64,000 nt of DNA from Calliopsis andreniformis (taxonomy: Eukaryota; Arthropoda; Insecta; Hymenoptera; Andrenidae): assembly GCF_051401765.1 (NCBI RefSeq), contig NC_135068.1, positions 1-64,000 on the forward strand, in the 5' to 3' direction. Both the position numbers and the translations under genes were made by a program. Positions 1 to 11,031 of this stretch are shown in pieces. How positions within the stretch are numbered: position 1 is the first letter of the stretch; the number at the start of each line of letters is the position of its first letter. The notes below the pieces were generated by a model. That model saw nothing but the letters and a program-made list of their open reading frames with translations, was not told where the DNA came from and searched no databases.

Positions 1-660
1 CAAGCTACCAAAAAATTGCTCTTTGCTCAGAATTAATTGCTCAACCGTTAATAAGCAACAATTAGGCCAATAAACAACAAATTTTATAAATAAAAATATG
101 AAACTGTAACCTAGTAACTTTTAAGTGCGCATGCACGTATCTTTAGTAACATTAATACAGATCGTACGTCCGCCTCCACATGAAAACTTTAAAACTTGCT
201 CCACTACATTACGCAGTGACTTAAACAATTGCTTTTTATTTGCTCTTTCCTTCCCTGTAATTACTTTTAATTGCTCATTCGTAATCTTCTAAAACTTTCG
301 GAAAAATGCTCTTGCAATTACAACTGCGTTTAGTTGGCAGTACATATCAGTTTACAATTATACAAGTTTCCAAAAAATTGCCCTATCTTACTGCAAAATG
401 GCTTAAGAAATTGCTCTTTCCTTGCCCATTATTGCTCTGTAATTAGTTTTAATTGCTCACCTCTAGTTTTCGAGAAATCTGTGAAAAAAACATCGTGCTA
501 TTCGCACCGACGCGAAATTGGTCGCACGTGTCAATCTGCTAGGTTACACCGACGCATAAAATTTGTCGTTTCTCAATAAATGACAACTTAAACAATTGCT
601 CTTTATTTCCTCCTTCCTGTCTTGTAATCAATTTTAATTATTTAGCTAAATTTTTGCGAG
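1..660. repeat. Degenerate tandem repeat, period about 180 bp
   Basis: The phrase 'aattgctctttccttcc', followed by 'gtaattasttttaattgctca', recurs near 226, 403 and 586, with poorer copies near 10 and 370. The spacing is roughly 180 bp. The copies are AT-rich and diverged, with no credible coding frame. It reads as an old host satellite or a tandemly duplicated spacer. Open frames in this stretch have no recognisable composition or motif. Confidence 0.5.
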
Positions 661-1606
661 GGATGTCCAAAAACCAATCTGGGGGTTATGATCAATTGAA
701 GTCGGTAACGATGCAAGTCTGGTATTTTCAAGAGTTTTGGACTATGTGCACATATATACTATGTTTTTCTACTAATTATTTAATGTGCAATAATTGAAGC
801 TGATTGAGTAAGTTAACGATGACTGATATGAAAGATATGTGTATTGTGTCGAATTTTTAATGTTGTGTTACATAAATAAGGTTATATCTAAAGATCATGT
901 TTATGTATGGTATGAGGTATTCTCAAAAACAAATAAAACGATTGCATCTATTAACTATAAAATGTAAGCTACAAGTAATTAAGGTTTACCGTATTATGGA
1001 AAACCAGGAAACTTTAAGCATCCTGTTGGAGTCAGTATTTTGTCTAATTGCAATAAATGATCTAATACAGTTAAATCTTTTGGATGAAAAGGAAAGGAAC
1101 AGACAGAATTTAGGACAGAGTTTGAATATAGTTTTTAGTAGAGTAATGGATCATTTAATAAACAGTTGTTTTAATATTATTAAGATACATAATATTTTTT
1201 GCAAAGGTCGTATTATAGTAAAATGTTAAATGATATGTGAAAGCTTATATAAAAAACTTGATAAAACCTTATATAGTTTACGCTTGACATGCAAATAAGA
1301 TTACCAACAAATGTTTTACAGGTATTTCATTTAGGTACTATTATTTCTAAGTTAATTTTAAATGAATCTAATATTTAACTTTTTCAGAGTAGTTTTAACT
1401 TTTTAACTTTTTTAACTTTTTCAGAGTAGAGTAGTTTTTCGTAGTTCAAGAGTTATTTGAACTCAGCAGAGATTTCAATTTCAATAACTGAGATAACATG
1501 GAATAATGAATTTATTTTTTTACTGTGTGTGCTGGTAACACTGTGCAAGGTGCATGAATAAATATACTAAATCAAAGTTATTTTTATTGTAAAATATTTT
1601 TATTTA
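661..1606. other. AT-rich host DNA, nothing recognised
   Basis: AT-rich single-copy-looking sequence. A 110-codon open frame at 897-1229 has no recognisable domain, and its composition is what AT-rich DNA gives by chance. A short local duplication of 'aactttttcagagtag' lies near 1378-1430. I see no RNA gene or transposon end. Confidence 0.4.
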
Positions 1607-2216
1607 TTATTTTTGAATATTTGTCACATGTAAAAATAGTCTTAGTAAATTTTGCTGATTCTTTTGCGCCTGACGGTGACGCCATCTGGCGTAACTTTGT
1701 ACGCCCCTTCGTTGATTTCCTGCACAGATAAAAGCACTGATATTATTAAGAGGGCATACACTACGAGCAATATAGTGATGTAAGTTAACAACTTGCACAC
1801 TCGCTCTTTTGAGGACAAATAATAAAGACTTAAAAGCAAGATCCACAAAGAAAGAAGTACATTAGCAGTAAAAAATATAAAAGGTACTCACGATTTCGCC
1901 TCGGCTGCTGCTGCTGCTGTCGCTGCTGTTGAGGCTGCAGCTGCCGTCGCTGCAGCTGCTGTTGCTCCTGCTGAGGCTGCAGCTGCTGTTGCTGCTGCTG
2001 AGGATGCAGCTGCTGTCGCTCCTGCTGAGGCTGCAACTGCTGTTGCTGCTGCTGAGGCTACTGCGGCTGTTGTAGCAGCCGTAGCTGCTGCAGCTGTTTG
2101 CTGATGTCTTCCTCCTTTTTCAGCTGTTCCTCCCTTTCTTACTGCAACCGCTGCAGCTGGCTACGTATTTCTAGCTGCGGCAGTTGCAGCTGCTCCAGTG
2201 GTGTCTTATGCGACAT
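1607..2216 (-). pseudogene. Possible two-exon Gln/Ala-rich host gene, probably decayed
   Basis: Read on the minus strand, an ATG at 2216 opens a frame rich in Gln, Leu and Glu (starting MSHKTPLEQLQLPQLEIR) that runs into CAG-type repeats. Two in-frame stops (TAA near 2140, TAG near 2050) break it. The overlapping frame is Ala-rich and open across the same repeat. A good splice donor (GTGAGT, 1891-1886) and an acceptor with a pyrimidine tract (AG at 1721-1720) would define a 172-bp intron. The downstream exon starts at 1719 and can read EINEGAYKVTPDGVTVRRKR before a stop. The exon phase that joins to this reading is the Ser-rich frame, not the Gln frame. I do not recognise the protein. It may be a real small gene, a pseudogene, or a trinucleotide repeat with chance splice signals. 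Confidence 0.28.
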
Positions 2217-2303
2217 TTCTATATCTTCAGTATCGGTCATTTTTTCTGAAACAGAATACATATGTACATACATTAATCAGTGAAAATCGTTTACTACAAA
2301 TAT

Positions 2304-2327
2304 AAAAAAAAAAAAAAAAAAAAAAAA
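2304..2327 (+). repeat. Poly-A tract, 24 bases
   Basis: An uninterrupted run of 24 A. It could be a slippage-prone homopolymer or the tail of an old retroposed sequence. I could not identify a retroposed body to its left. Confidence 0.6.
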
Positions 2328-2417
2328 CGAAAAGGTTGCAAAAGTCGGACACTTTTTGGAGTAACATTTTGGATTTTTTTCAAAGGGCCTAGCCGAATAA
2401 GGAGGTCAAAAGTGATT

Positions 2418-2714
2418 TTAAAAATGTATCAGATCGAATTTAAGAATGTTATTGATCTCTTTAAGGCAACAGACACTAATATTATTTTCTTTATCTACAA
2501 GTTCTGCTAAATACGAAATCGCTTGTGATAACTGATAAGAACCGATAAACAGAATTTTGAAATCTTTCTCGGTTATTTCCGGAAAATTAAGTACTTCGGA
2601 AGCTGAAAGCAGTTTGAAACCTATCCTTATCCCCTCCTGATGGAAAGAAACCCACCACCTTACCGTGGTTTCCATCGAACAATAATACTTTTTCCACAAA
2701 TAAGTAACGAACAA
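2418..2714 (-). pseudogene. Relic of an arthropod transposon-associated protein (upstream of a SWIM zinc finger)
   Basis: The 98-codon minus-strand frame contains FPEITEKDFKILFIGSYQLS followed by QAISYLAELV. This resembles the stretch (LTxxDLxxLFxGxYQLxQAxSYLAEH) that precedes a SWIM-type zinc finger in a large family of uncharacterised, repeat-associated arthropod proteins. The SWIM Cys/His residues themselves are absent. The frame ends soon after NILKFDLIHF, so only a short piece survives. The family call comes from memory of the pattern. A chance frame is unlikely given the match, but the boundaries are vague. Confidence 0.4.
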
Positions 2715-2768
2715 TAAAACATGTAGTGCAAAATGTGATTATTTTAAGAAAGTGTTATTGGCCGAGAG

Positions 2769-3013
2769 GGTAAATATACAGATTAGGGGAGCCACCTCCG
2801 ATTTCAGTGACCTTGGAATATGTTGTCAAGGTCATCATTCTGAACTACTTTTCCCTATACATATACAAGGAGATCTCTTTTAGTTTTCGAGATATTCGCA
2901 AAGAAAGTTTTCAATATTGAAAAGAGTGATCGAAATAGGTCTGGGTTGTTAGATTCGTTAGCGAGAGCTGTTTATTGAAATCGGAGGTGGCACCCCTAAT
3001 CTGTATATTTACC
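2769..3013. mobile_element. MITE-like element with about 38-bp terminal inverted repeats
   Basis: The left end reads GGTAAATATACAGATTAGGG and continues GAGCCACCTCCGATTTCA. The right end is its reverse complement with a single difference (CTCC against CACC). The total is about 245 bp with no coding frame. If the true ends are CAGATTAGGGG/CCCCTAATCTG, the element is flanked by TATA on both sides, as expected for a TA-targeting Tc1/mariner-type MITE. That superfamily call is an inference. Confidence 0.7.
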
Positions 3014-3286
3014 AACACCTATAACATACATTTTTCGAACAGAGAGGGAGAGAGGGAGAGATTGATTTAAAAGAACACTAGAAATAACAGCAAAATACAC
3101 AATTAAAGTTGTAATTCGTTCATAATTTATGTGATATGAATTTAAGTGACAATATATATGATAAGAAAAATGGAATCGTGAAAAGCACTCCAAAATTATT
3201 TTTATAGATATTTCAGATTACAATATTTTTAAATGCTCTCAAAAAACATTTAAAAGTTAATGTTGATCATTATTAGATGTTTACGA

Positions 3287-6082
3287 TGTTACGTACCGAA
3301 CATAAAAAATTTAAATTTCTTTTTTTTATATATATATAACTCGGTTGAATTGCGTCTCGATAATGCAAAGCATTGTGGGAACTTCCCTAATCGAGCGTAA
3401 TCTTGGCCTTTGAGTTTACGAAATTAAATATCTCTTTCGGCGGCGCGATCGACTTGTTAACATAACGCATTCCTTCCTTGAAATCAACGTGGTCCTATTG
3501 CGCAGCGTATAGTCTCACCAAAGCGTAATCTCACAAATGCGTAGTATGAAATTAAGAATCATATTGTATACGCGGTGACACGTTCTGAATATAATTTTTC
3601 ATTTGTCAAATATGTATAAATGAGATTCGGAATTTGACACTCTTAGTTAAGGTCATACTTTTACAATTCTTGGTTATTGAAAATTTGGCAACGCATAAGC
3701 GTTGTGGGAAACCTTGCCAAATGAATATTTAAATTTAAAATTTAAAGAACACCCGTTAGACCACTGAGGGTCAGCTTCCTCGAATCTCTGTGGACGATGT
3801 TTAAAAATCTTTCGGCTAATTGGTTATTGTAAAGCGATACACCAGATATATACAAAAGATTGTCATGGGTTGGGTGGTGCGTCGCGTGAGAAAATTTATA
3901 ATGTGAAAGAGAGAATTGGAATGTTCACACATACACATTACTCAGACTTCTTTAACCTTAGAACTTGACCAATCACGGGCTCGGTAGGGCCAAAAGCACA
4001 CTCTAATTAGCTAATGAAGCAGCGGCATAACCCTTCCATAATCGGAATGATTGATCCTGGATCCCTCCGAAGGCGTGATACCGCTTCACTTGTCGACGTA
4101 GAATCGCGAGGTGCGTGTCGTAAGTCCGCGATCTTCTAAAGATAGAGTTTTCTTCTATTTCTTAAAATCACTAAGTAGGAAGAAAAGGACTTAGGAAGTT
4201 CGTGTGAATTCAAATTTTTTTTGTTTGTTCTTTTGTTATAATTTGGTTTATATATATAAATATATATATTACACTGTTCAACAAATTTTGACTTTTTTTC
4301 GATTTTGTAAACGTGAATAAACATTTCTTATAGATTTTGACGTGCTGATTACGAATCTGCAAACCGTTTTGTTCCAGAACGTACAGTTTTTGAAAAAATC
4401 AATTTTGAAAAAAATGACAAATTTTCAACTTTGGGATTTTTCTGTGCTTTTGCCGTAGTAGTTATTTAGTTGCTCTTTGCACGAAATGATTCTGTGAACT
4501 CTCCCGAATAAAATAATATAAATAGTTATTAGATTATAAACATCTAAATAGGTTTAAATAACAATTAAAGTGAAAAGGACACCCAAAACGCACCCATTTT
4601 TGCTGATATTTTTCACTTTATTTCAGAAAGTAAAGGTCTAGGAGAAAATTTGACTATAACACGCGATAGAGCAAACCTTTCTACTAAGGAAAGCATCAAG
4701 CGAATGTTCAAAATTATTTTTGTTTTCAATATAGAAATAAAATAGTTTGGCGAAACGCGCGCCGGCGGCAGTGGTACTCAATGACGTCAATGCGTATAGG
4801 GTCCGCGGAACGGCAGGCGATAGGCGAGGCGTCCACCGGCGCGCGCCGCCGTCATTGAGTACCACTGTCGCCGCCGCGCGTTTCACCAAACTATTTTATT
4901 TCTATATTGAAAACAAAAATAATTTTGAACATTCGCTTGATGCTTTCCTTAGTGGAAAGGTTTGCTCTATCGCGTGGTGTAGTCAAATTTTCTCCTAGAG
5001 CCTTACTTTTTGAAATAAAGTGAAAAATATCAGCAAAAATGGGTGCGTTTTGGGTGTCCTTTTCACTTTAATTGTTATTTAAACCTATTTCGATGTTTAT
5101 AATCTAATAACTATTTATATTATTTTATTCGGGAGAGTCCACAGAATCATTTCGTACAAAGAGCAACTAAATAACTACTACGGCAAAAGCACAGAAAAAT
5201 CCTAAAGTTGAAAATTTGTCATTTTTTTCAAAATTGATTTTTGCAAAAACTGTACGTTCTGGAAAAAAACGGTTTGCAGATTCGTAATCAGCACGTCGAA
5301 ATCTATAAGAAATGTTTATTCACGCTTACAAAATCAGACCCGTGTTGAACAGTGTTATTTTCAATCTATTCCATATAAAATAGCTGATTAATTAAGAATT
5401 AAATTCATAGTGTGTGTATGTGCGAATAAGTGTCTAATTCTTTCTTCCATACAGGGTTAACCAGTATCTAAAAATTTAAAAGTGAGACGTCAAAATTATT
5501 TTTGAGATTTTTTTTTTTTTTTTTTAAAAAAAGGAAAAGAAATTCTACTGGTGAGTCCTTTAAATTAATATTGTTTCCTTCTTTCGTTTTGAAATTTTAA
5601 AATTAATCATTTTAGAACGAGTGGCAATAGTTTCAGATAGTCTAAAGACTGTGGGAATTTCTCTGGTCTGAATTATTCCACTATAATTTCTGATATTTCT
5701 GTTCCTATACTCTTATACGTATATATACTTTTTATATTATCTATCTACATATTTTTATATATATTCATTTTTATACACGTTCTTATTAAAACATTTTACT
5801 ATTCGATCTTTAATTAGATTCATCAATAAATACAATTTACGTATTTTATATTCTTTATTTTTAATTTTTTTTCGGCCTTTATCCTGTTCGGATTTGGAAT
5901 ACAGCTGATCAAGGACCCGTATGGGACTGTAGCACCACCGATCCCTTTAACTACTCGAAATAATCTCTCAAGTTTTATTTACTTTTAAATTCAAACCCTT
6001 CTCATCCTCTCTTACGTACATTAGAAACAAGAATTTTATAAATGTTCGCGCTCGGGCGTCTCAACCAGCTCGGCGCGTAACA
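3287..6082 (+). mobile_element. LTR-like element (TGTTACG...CGTAACA), probable solo LTR, with nested insertion
   Basis: It starts TGTTACGTACCGAAC and ends GGCGCGTAACA, a 7-bp terminal inverted pair typical of LTR ends. Without the nested foldback element it would be about 1.7 kb. The first kilobase (to about 4250) matches a second copy beginning at 28995. Short shared blocks (TCGCGAGGTGCGTG near 4110, CCCGTATGGGACT near 5917) and similar ends link it to the element at 18517-20822. The flanking 4-mers (ACGA left, ATTT right) do not match, so it has no simple target duplication; a recombination after insertion is one explanation. Its right end joins Wolbachia-type argB sequence directly. There is no internal coding region. 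Confidence 0.6.
4271..5355. mobile_element. Foldback DNA element with about 510-bp inverted arms
   Basis: The two arms (about 4271-4785 and 4850-5355) are near-perfect reverse complements around a GC-rich core of about 60 bp. The tips read CACTGTTCAAC and GTTGAACAGTG. Taking those as the ends, the flanks are TTA on both sides, a 3-bp target duplication typical of CACTA-type elements. One base further out gives TATT/TATT instead. No transposase is encoded. Open frames on the two strands (4638-4889 and 4747-4998) encode almost the same peptide only because the arms mirror each other. It is a non-autonomous element nested in the surrounding LTR. Confidence 0.8.
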
Positions 6083-6261
6083 ATTTCATATTCTCCGTCA
6101 TGAACTATCACCGGATTTATACCAAGCTGCATTAATAAGACAACATTATGCACAAAAGTATAGAATAGTGTTTCATCTCAGATCGTTACGCTGCCACATT
6201 TAATGATAAAAGTTTCAGCCACAAAGCTAGGTACGTTAGACAGCACTTCAAGTAATATTTC
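6083..6261 (-). pseudogene. argB: Wolbachia-type acetylglutamate kinase remnant, downstream part
   Basis: Read on the minus strand from 6261 this gives SFVAETFIIKCGSVTI, a stop (TGA), then DETLFYTFVHNVVLLMQLGI followed by NPVIVHDGEYEI. This is the N-terminal nucleotide-binding region of N-acetylglutamate kinase (KxGG...; LGxxPVxVHGGGPEI), the arginine-pathway enzyme that phosphorylates N-acetylglutamate. The Gly-rich VHGGG motif has become VHDGE, the KCGGS loop is shortened, and a stop interrupts the frame. Sequence similarity ends at 6083, exactly where the LTR-like element ends. The first codons lie at 11473-11523, on the other side of the inserted Gypsy element. Only about 76 codons of a roughly 300-residue protein survive. 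Confidence 0.75.
6258..6261. repeat. Target-site duplication TTTC, left copy
   Basis: The four bases before the 5' LTR (TTTC, 6258-6261) equal the four after the 3' LTR (11469-11472). A 4-bp duplication is usual for Gypsy-type integrases. Removing the element and one copy restores the argB reading frame across the site. Confidence 0.85.
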
Positions 6262-6698
6262 TGTAGGATGTGAGCACTGACGCGAGTGCGAGTGTGTGTG
6301 TTTGAGAGTGTGCGTGTGTGTGTGTGCGCGCTAGAGTATGTGTTGTTTGTGTATACGCCGCGACATCATCATCGACGCGTAACGACCGGTTACGCACCTA
6401 ATTCGAAAAGGATACCGAGAATAGGCGAGAATATGCGAGAAGATGCGAGAACGTTCGATCGGCGGAAAACAAAAGGCCGCACCCGCGGCGCGCGGGGTCA
6501 GAGCTACGCGAGTCAACGAACGAGTACGAAAACGATACGGTAGATCGATCACGACGACAACGACTTTGAAGTTCACGGGACGGTTTCGGCTTAACGGCGG
6601 TGCTTGAACGGATTTTTGCCGATCGCATACGCATATTAATCCTACTTTTCTGTCGCGTGCTTGCCCAATAAATAGATACAAACAATTCTATTCCTACA
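6262..6698 (+). repeat. 5' LTR of the Gypsy element
   Basis: It begins TGTAGG and ends CCTACA, a 6-bp terminal inverted pair. It is 437 bp long, the same as the 3' copy. It contains a GT-rich microsatellite (about 6290-6330) and an AATAAA polyadenylation signal at 6667-6672. It differs from the 3' LTR at 6387, 6436, 6460, 6517 and 6601; each difference is CG in one copy and TG in the other. Confidence 0.95.
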
Positions 6699-6700
6699 AG

Positions 6701-6718
6701 TGGGGGCTCGTCTGGGAT
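6701..6718 (+). promoter_or_regulatory. Primer-binding site, tRNA-Pro type
   Basis: TGGGGGCTCGTCTGGGAT starts two bases after the 5' LTR. It matches the proline-tRNA primer-binding site known from murine leukaemia viruses (TGGGGGCTCGTCCGGGAT) with one C-to-T difference. This is where reverse transcription would be primed. The tRNA assignment is by that comparison; the host tRNA-Pro 3' end would settle it. Confidence 0.85.
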
Positions 6719-6806
6719 CAAAACAAGTAGCGAGTTCGCGACGGGAAGTTACAGTTAGGAAAAGTGATTAGTGCAACGAGTCAAACCACCCACGGTTTGA
6801 AACGAA

Positions 6807-9800
6807 ATGGAGGACGTGAACTGGCAAGACCTCACCACCGCACGCTTGAAAGAGATGCTGAGGGAGCGATCTCTCTCAACCAGTGGAACAAAGAACGAGC
6901 TGGTCGCAAGGTTACTTGAGCACGGCGGCGAGACGGACGGTGTTTTCGATGGAGCTGGGACGTCGGACAAAGGTGACAAAAAAATAGGGCCGACACTCCG
7001 CGACTCAGCCCAAGCTACGGAGTTGGAGCTATTGAGGCTGCGACTGGAGCTTGTGGAGAAAGAAAGGGAGATGGCCATCCGGGAAGCAGAGCTGGCCAAA
7101 CGCGAGCTGGAACTTTTGCGACTGGCACCAGCTAGTGACGAGCTGCGGTCAACGAGAACAGAGGTTGCAGCCGCGACGTCCGAACCCCTCCGCATGAGCA
7201 TCACGGCCATTGCGGAGCTCCTGAGTTACTTCGATGGTTCGGAGGGCACGTTCGAGACGTGGACGAGGCAGTTCCGACTCCTAAGCAACGTTTATGGGTT
7301 GCGAGACGACGCGTGTCGCATTCTCATCGTGTCCAGGCTGCGAGGAAAGGCCCTAGATTGGTTCCATTCTCGACCGGAGTACACGGTAATGGCGATCGAG
7401 ACCTTGCTGGAGCATATGAGTTCCATGTTTTATCAACGACCCAACCGGCTATTGGCAAGGCGACGATTCGAGGAGAGGACGTGGCAGCGGGGAGAAACCT
7501 TCGCCGATTACCTCCACCAAAAGGTGATCCTGGCGAACCGTATCCCCATAGACGGAGAGGAACTCATCGACTGCATCATCGATGGGATACCCGACCCTGT
7601 CTTTCAGGACCAGGCGCGCCTCCAAAGGTTCCGGACGAACGCCGATCTGCTGGAAGCGTTCGGCAAGATTTCGCTCAGGCAGAAGACAGCCAGCGCAACG
7701 CCTAAGGGAGGGGACCCGATGTCGAGGACCAAGGGCGACGGTCCAGCGAGCTCAGCGACGGCAGCGAAAAGATGCACCAACTGCGGCGACCGAGGACATC
7801 CAGCGTCGAAATGTCCCACACAGAACAGAGGTCGTAAGTGCTTTCAGTGTAACGATTATGGTCACATTTCGCGCGATTGCCCGACGAAAAAACAGGCCCC
7901 GAAGAACGTCCTCGCTGTCGCGGAATCGGCGGAAACTAAATTCCGAAAAGATGTTCGTGTAAACGGGTGCGCCGCGGTGGCCGTTCTTGACACAGGTAGC
8001 GATGTCTCTCTAATTCGGGAAAGCGCATACTTCGACGTCGGGGCACCGCCGCTGACAAACGAAATAATACATCTCCGGGGAATAGGCTCGCAAGAGTATC
8101 GGACTCTCGGGAAGTTTGACGCGGAGATCATAATCGACGACGAGATACGCGAAGCTACATTGCACGTTGTAGAAAACACGGTCCTGAATTATGGAGTGTT
8201 GCTCGGCTATGATTTCATAAATGCCGCGGAGTGGACGGTAAGAGACGGCACGATGACACTGGCGAAACGGTCGAATACGCAGACTATCGTACCCGAAGTT
8301 TTATACGTTGGCCACGAACAGGAACACGACGCGATCGACCTATCTCACGTGAAAGACGCGAAATTACGAAAAGAGATCGAGACGGTCGTTCGCGAGTACA
8401 AGCTCGACAAAAGCCACGACGTCGGGGTAACAATGAGAATTATTGTCAAGGACGACGAGCCGGTGTATCAGCGACCGAGGAGACTATCTCCCTCTGAGAG
8501 AGAGACGGTTAATCGGCAAATAAACGAGTGGATATGCGACGGCATAATACAACCCTCTCTTTCGGAGTATGCAAGCCCAGTGGTTCTCATAAAAAAGAAG
8601 GACGGTACTTCTCGCTTGTGCGTCGATTACCGACAACTGAACGCTAAAATCGTTCGCGACCGATACCCCCTTCCACTGATCGAGGATCAATTAGATTTTT
8701 TACGGGATGCAACCATTTACAGCACGTTAGATTTGCGAAACGCGTTCTTTCACGTCACAGTCGAACCAGAAAGCCGAAAATACACGTCCTTCGTAGTACC
8801 CGACGGGCAATACGAATTTCTAAAAGTACCATTCGGCTTATGTAACTCGCCTGCTGTTTTTCAAAGGTTCGTGAACGTTGCGTTTAAAGACCTCATTGCG
8901 GAGAGGGTCGTCTTAACGTACATCGACGATTTGGTAGTACCCGCGACAGATTACGAAAGCGCCAAGCAACGATTGAAAAGCGTCCTTAAACGAGCGTCGG
9001 AATGCGGTCTAGTAATAAACTGGTCCAAATGCGAAGTTTTGAAAACGCGGGTGGAGTACCTCGGACATGTAGTGGAGGGAGGTACGGTGCGCCCTTCGGA
9101 GAACAAAACGAAGGCTGTAGCCCGTTTCCCCGCACCGACGACGATTAAACAACTGCAGAGCTTTCTTGGGCTAGCCGGATACTTCCGGAAATTCATTCCG
9201 GAATATTCTACAATGGCGCGTCCACTAACACGACTATTAAAAGCCGATGTGCCCTTCCGGTTCGGGTCGGAAGAGCAGAACGCATTTCAATCGCTCAAGG
9301 AAGCTCTACTCAAGAAACCAGTTCTGCGAATTTACTGGCCCGAGCGGGAAACAGAGCTACACACAGACGCATCTATACACGGCTACGGGGCAATATTATT
9401 ACAGCGTGATAGCGAGGACGGTGCGTTTCATCCCGTATATTACGCGAGCGGGATGGCAACAGCAGCGGAACAACGATATCCGAGCTACGAGCTAGAAGTG
9501 CTGGCAATCGTGAGGGCATTAAAGAAATTCAGGGTTTATTTGCTCGGCATTCCATTCAAAATAGTGACAGATTGTCGGGCATTCGCGTTGACCATGCGGA
9601 AAAAAGACCTCTGTGTTCGGGTGGCACGCTGGGCGTTACTGCTCGAGGAATTCGAATACTCGATCGAACACCGACCCGGAACCGCGATGAAACACGTTGA
9701 CGCGCTTAGTCGTAATCCCACGTTGGGCTGTCTCGCGGTAGAGAGCGAAGACAGTGTTACGGCGCGAATCCGTAAGGCCCAGGAACGCGACGACGACCTA

Positions 9801-11003
9801 CGGAAAATAATACAGGGCGTTAACGAACGAGGAATCGACGGCTACGTGACGAAACGAGGGCTTCTCTTACGCGAAGTAGACGGCGAGTTGCGCATCGTGG
9901 TACCTAAGGAAATGCAAACGCAGGTCACTCGCAGGGCACACGAGAACGGACATTTTTCGATCGCGAAGACGGAGGCGCTATTACGACGCGACTATTGGTT
10001 CCCCGCCATACGTTCAAAGATCAAAAAAATCGTGAATAACTGCGTGGATTGCATCCTCGCGGAGCGTAAGAAGGGATGACAGGAAGGGTTGTTGCACGCG
10101 ATCGAGAAGGGAGACCGACCGCTCGAAACGTACCACGTTGACCATCTCGGCCCCCTTCCCTCCACCAAGAAACAATATGCGCATATCTTCGTCGTGGTAG
10201 ATGCGTTCACGAAATTTGTGTGGCTGTACGCTACGAAGACGACGAATTCCACGGAGGTCACGGACCGATTACGAAAGCAGGCGACCGTTTTCGGAAATCC
10301 GCGGCGGATAATTTCCGACCGGGGAACGGCATTCACCTCACAGGTCTTCAAGGACTACTGCCGTGACCAAGGGATCGAACACGTCCTTATCGTTACCGGC
10401 GTACCGCGAGGAAATGGGCAGGTGGAACGAGTAAATCGGACGTTGATACCGCTCCTGACGAAAGTGTCCGCCCCGCACCCCGCAGAATGGTATAAGCACC
10501 TCCCAACGGTGCAGCAGTTCTTGAACAGCACCACCCACCAGAGTACGGAAGTATCCCCTTTCTCCCTGCTCTTTGGGACGCGAATGCATTTGAAGAGTGA
10601 TCCGCAGGTAAAAGAGCTCATCGAGGATGAGCTAACGAACTTGTTTCAGGCCGACCGCGATGAAATACGCCAGCAGGCGAAAGAGAGACTGCAACGTATC
10701 CAGCAGGAAAATCGTAAGCAGTACGATAAGCGACGGAAAAGAGCCAGAGTCTACCAGGAAGGCGACCTGGTGGCGATCCAGCGGACGCAGTCCGCTCCCG
10801 GGCTAAAGCTGGCCGGAAAATTCCTGGGTCCGTATGAGATCACGCGGGCACTGCGAAATGACCGCTACCTGGTGGCTAAGGTTGGCGAGCATGAGGGACC
10901 ACGGTCAACGTCAACGTCCGCGGACCATCTGAAACCGTGGATCGAGGACAGTGACGATAGCGGGGAAGGAGACGAAGACAATGAAGTTGAAGACGGCATC
11001 TGA
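6807..11003 (+). pseudogene. Gypsy gag-pol polyprotein, one in-frame stop
   Basis: A single frame of about 1,398 codons. The N-terminus has a SAP-like DNA-binding motif (about residues 5-39) and a charged coiled coil (about 72-105), then a capsid-like region. Two CCHC zinc knuckles follow (CTNCGDRGHPASKC near 324, CFQCNDYGHISRDC near 344). The aspartic protease has LDTGSD near 394. The reverse transcriptase catalytic box is YIDD at about 705-708. RNase H shows TDASIHGYG near 853. The integrase has an HHCC zinc-binding region just before the stop, then the core DDE acids in VDHLGPLP, ISDRGTAF and GQVERVNR, and a C-terminal GPYE module. The TGA at 10077-10079 falls in the integrase and downstream sequence stays in frame, so it is a single nonsense change, most simply CGA to TGA. 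Gag and Pol share one frame with no frameshift site. Confidence 0.93.
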
Positions 11004-11031
11004 GACCATATGCCTCTTCAGGACGGCCGAG

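Noticed and set aside
897..1229. 110-codon plus-strand open frame
   Set aside because: No recognisable motif, a composition expected of AT-rich DNA, and no splice or promoter context.
4638..4998. Two similar proteins on opposite strands
   Set aside because: They arise from the mirrored arms of the foldback element and are not a gene pair.
6331..6721. Minus-strand open frames in the 5' LTR, repeated at 11101-11455
   Set aside because: They lie within the LTR, occur identically in both copies, and cover its control region. They are by-products of CG-rich sequence.
7259..8690. Overlapping open frames on both strands inside the Gypsy gag-pol
   Set aside because: They are shadows of the long gag-pol frame, which carries all the recognisable domains.
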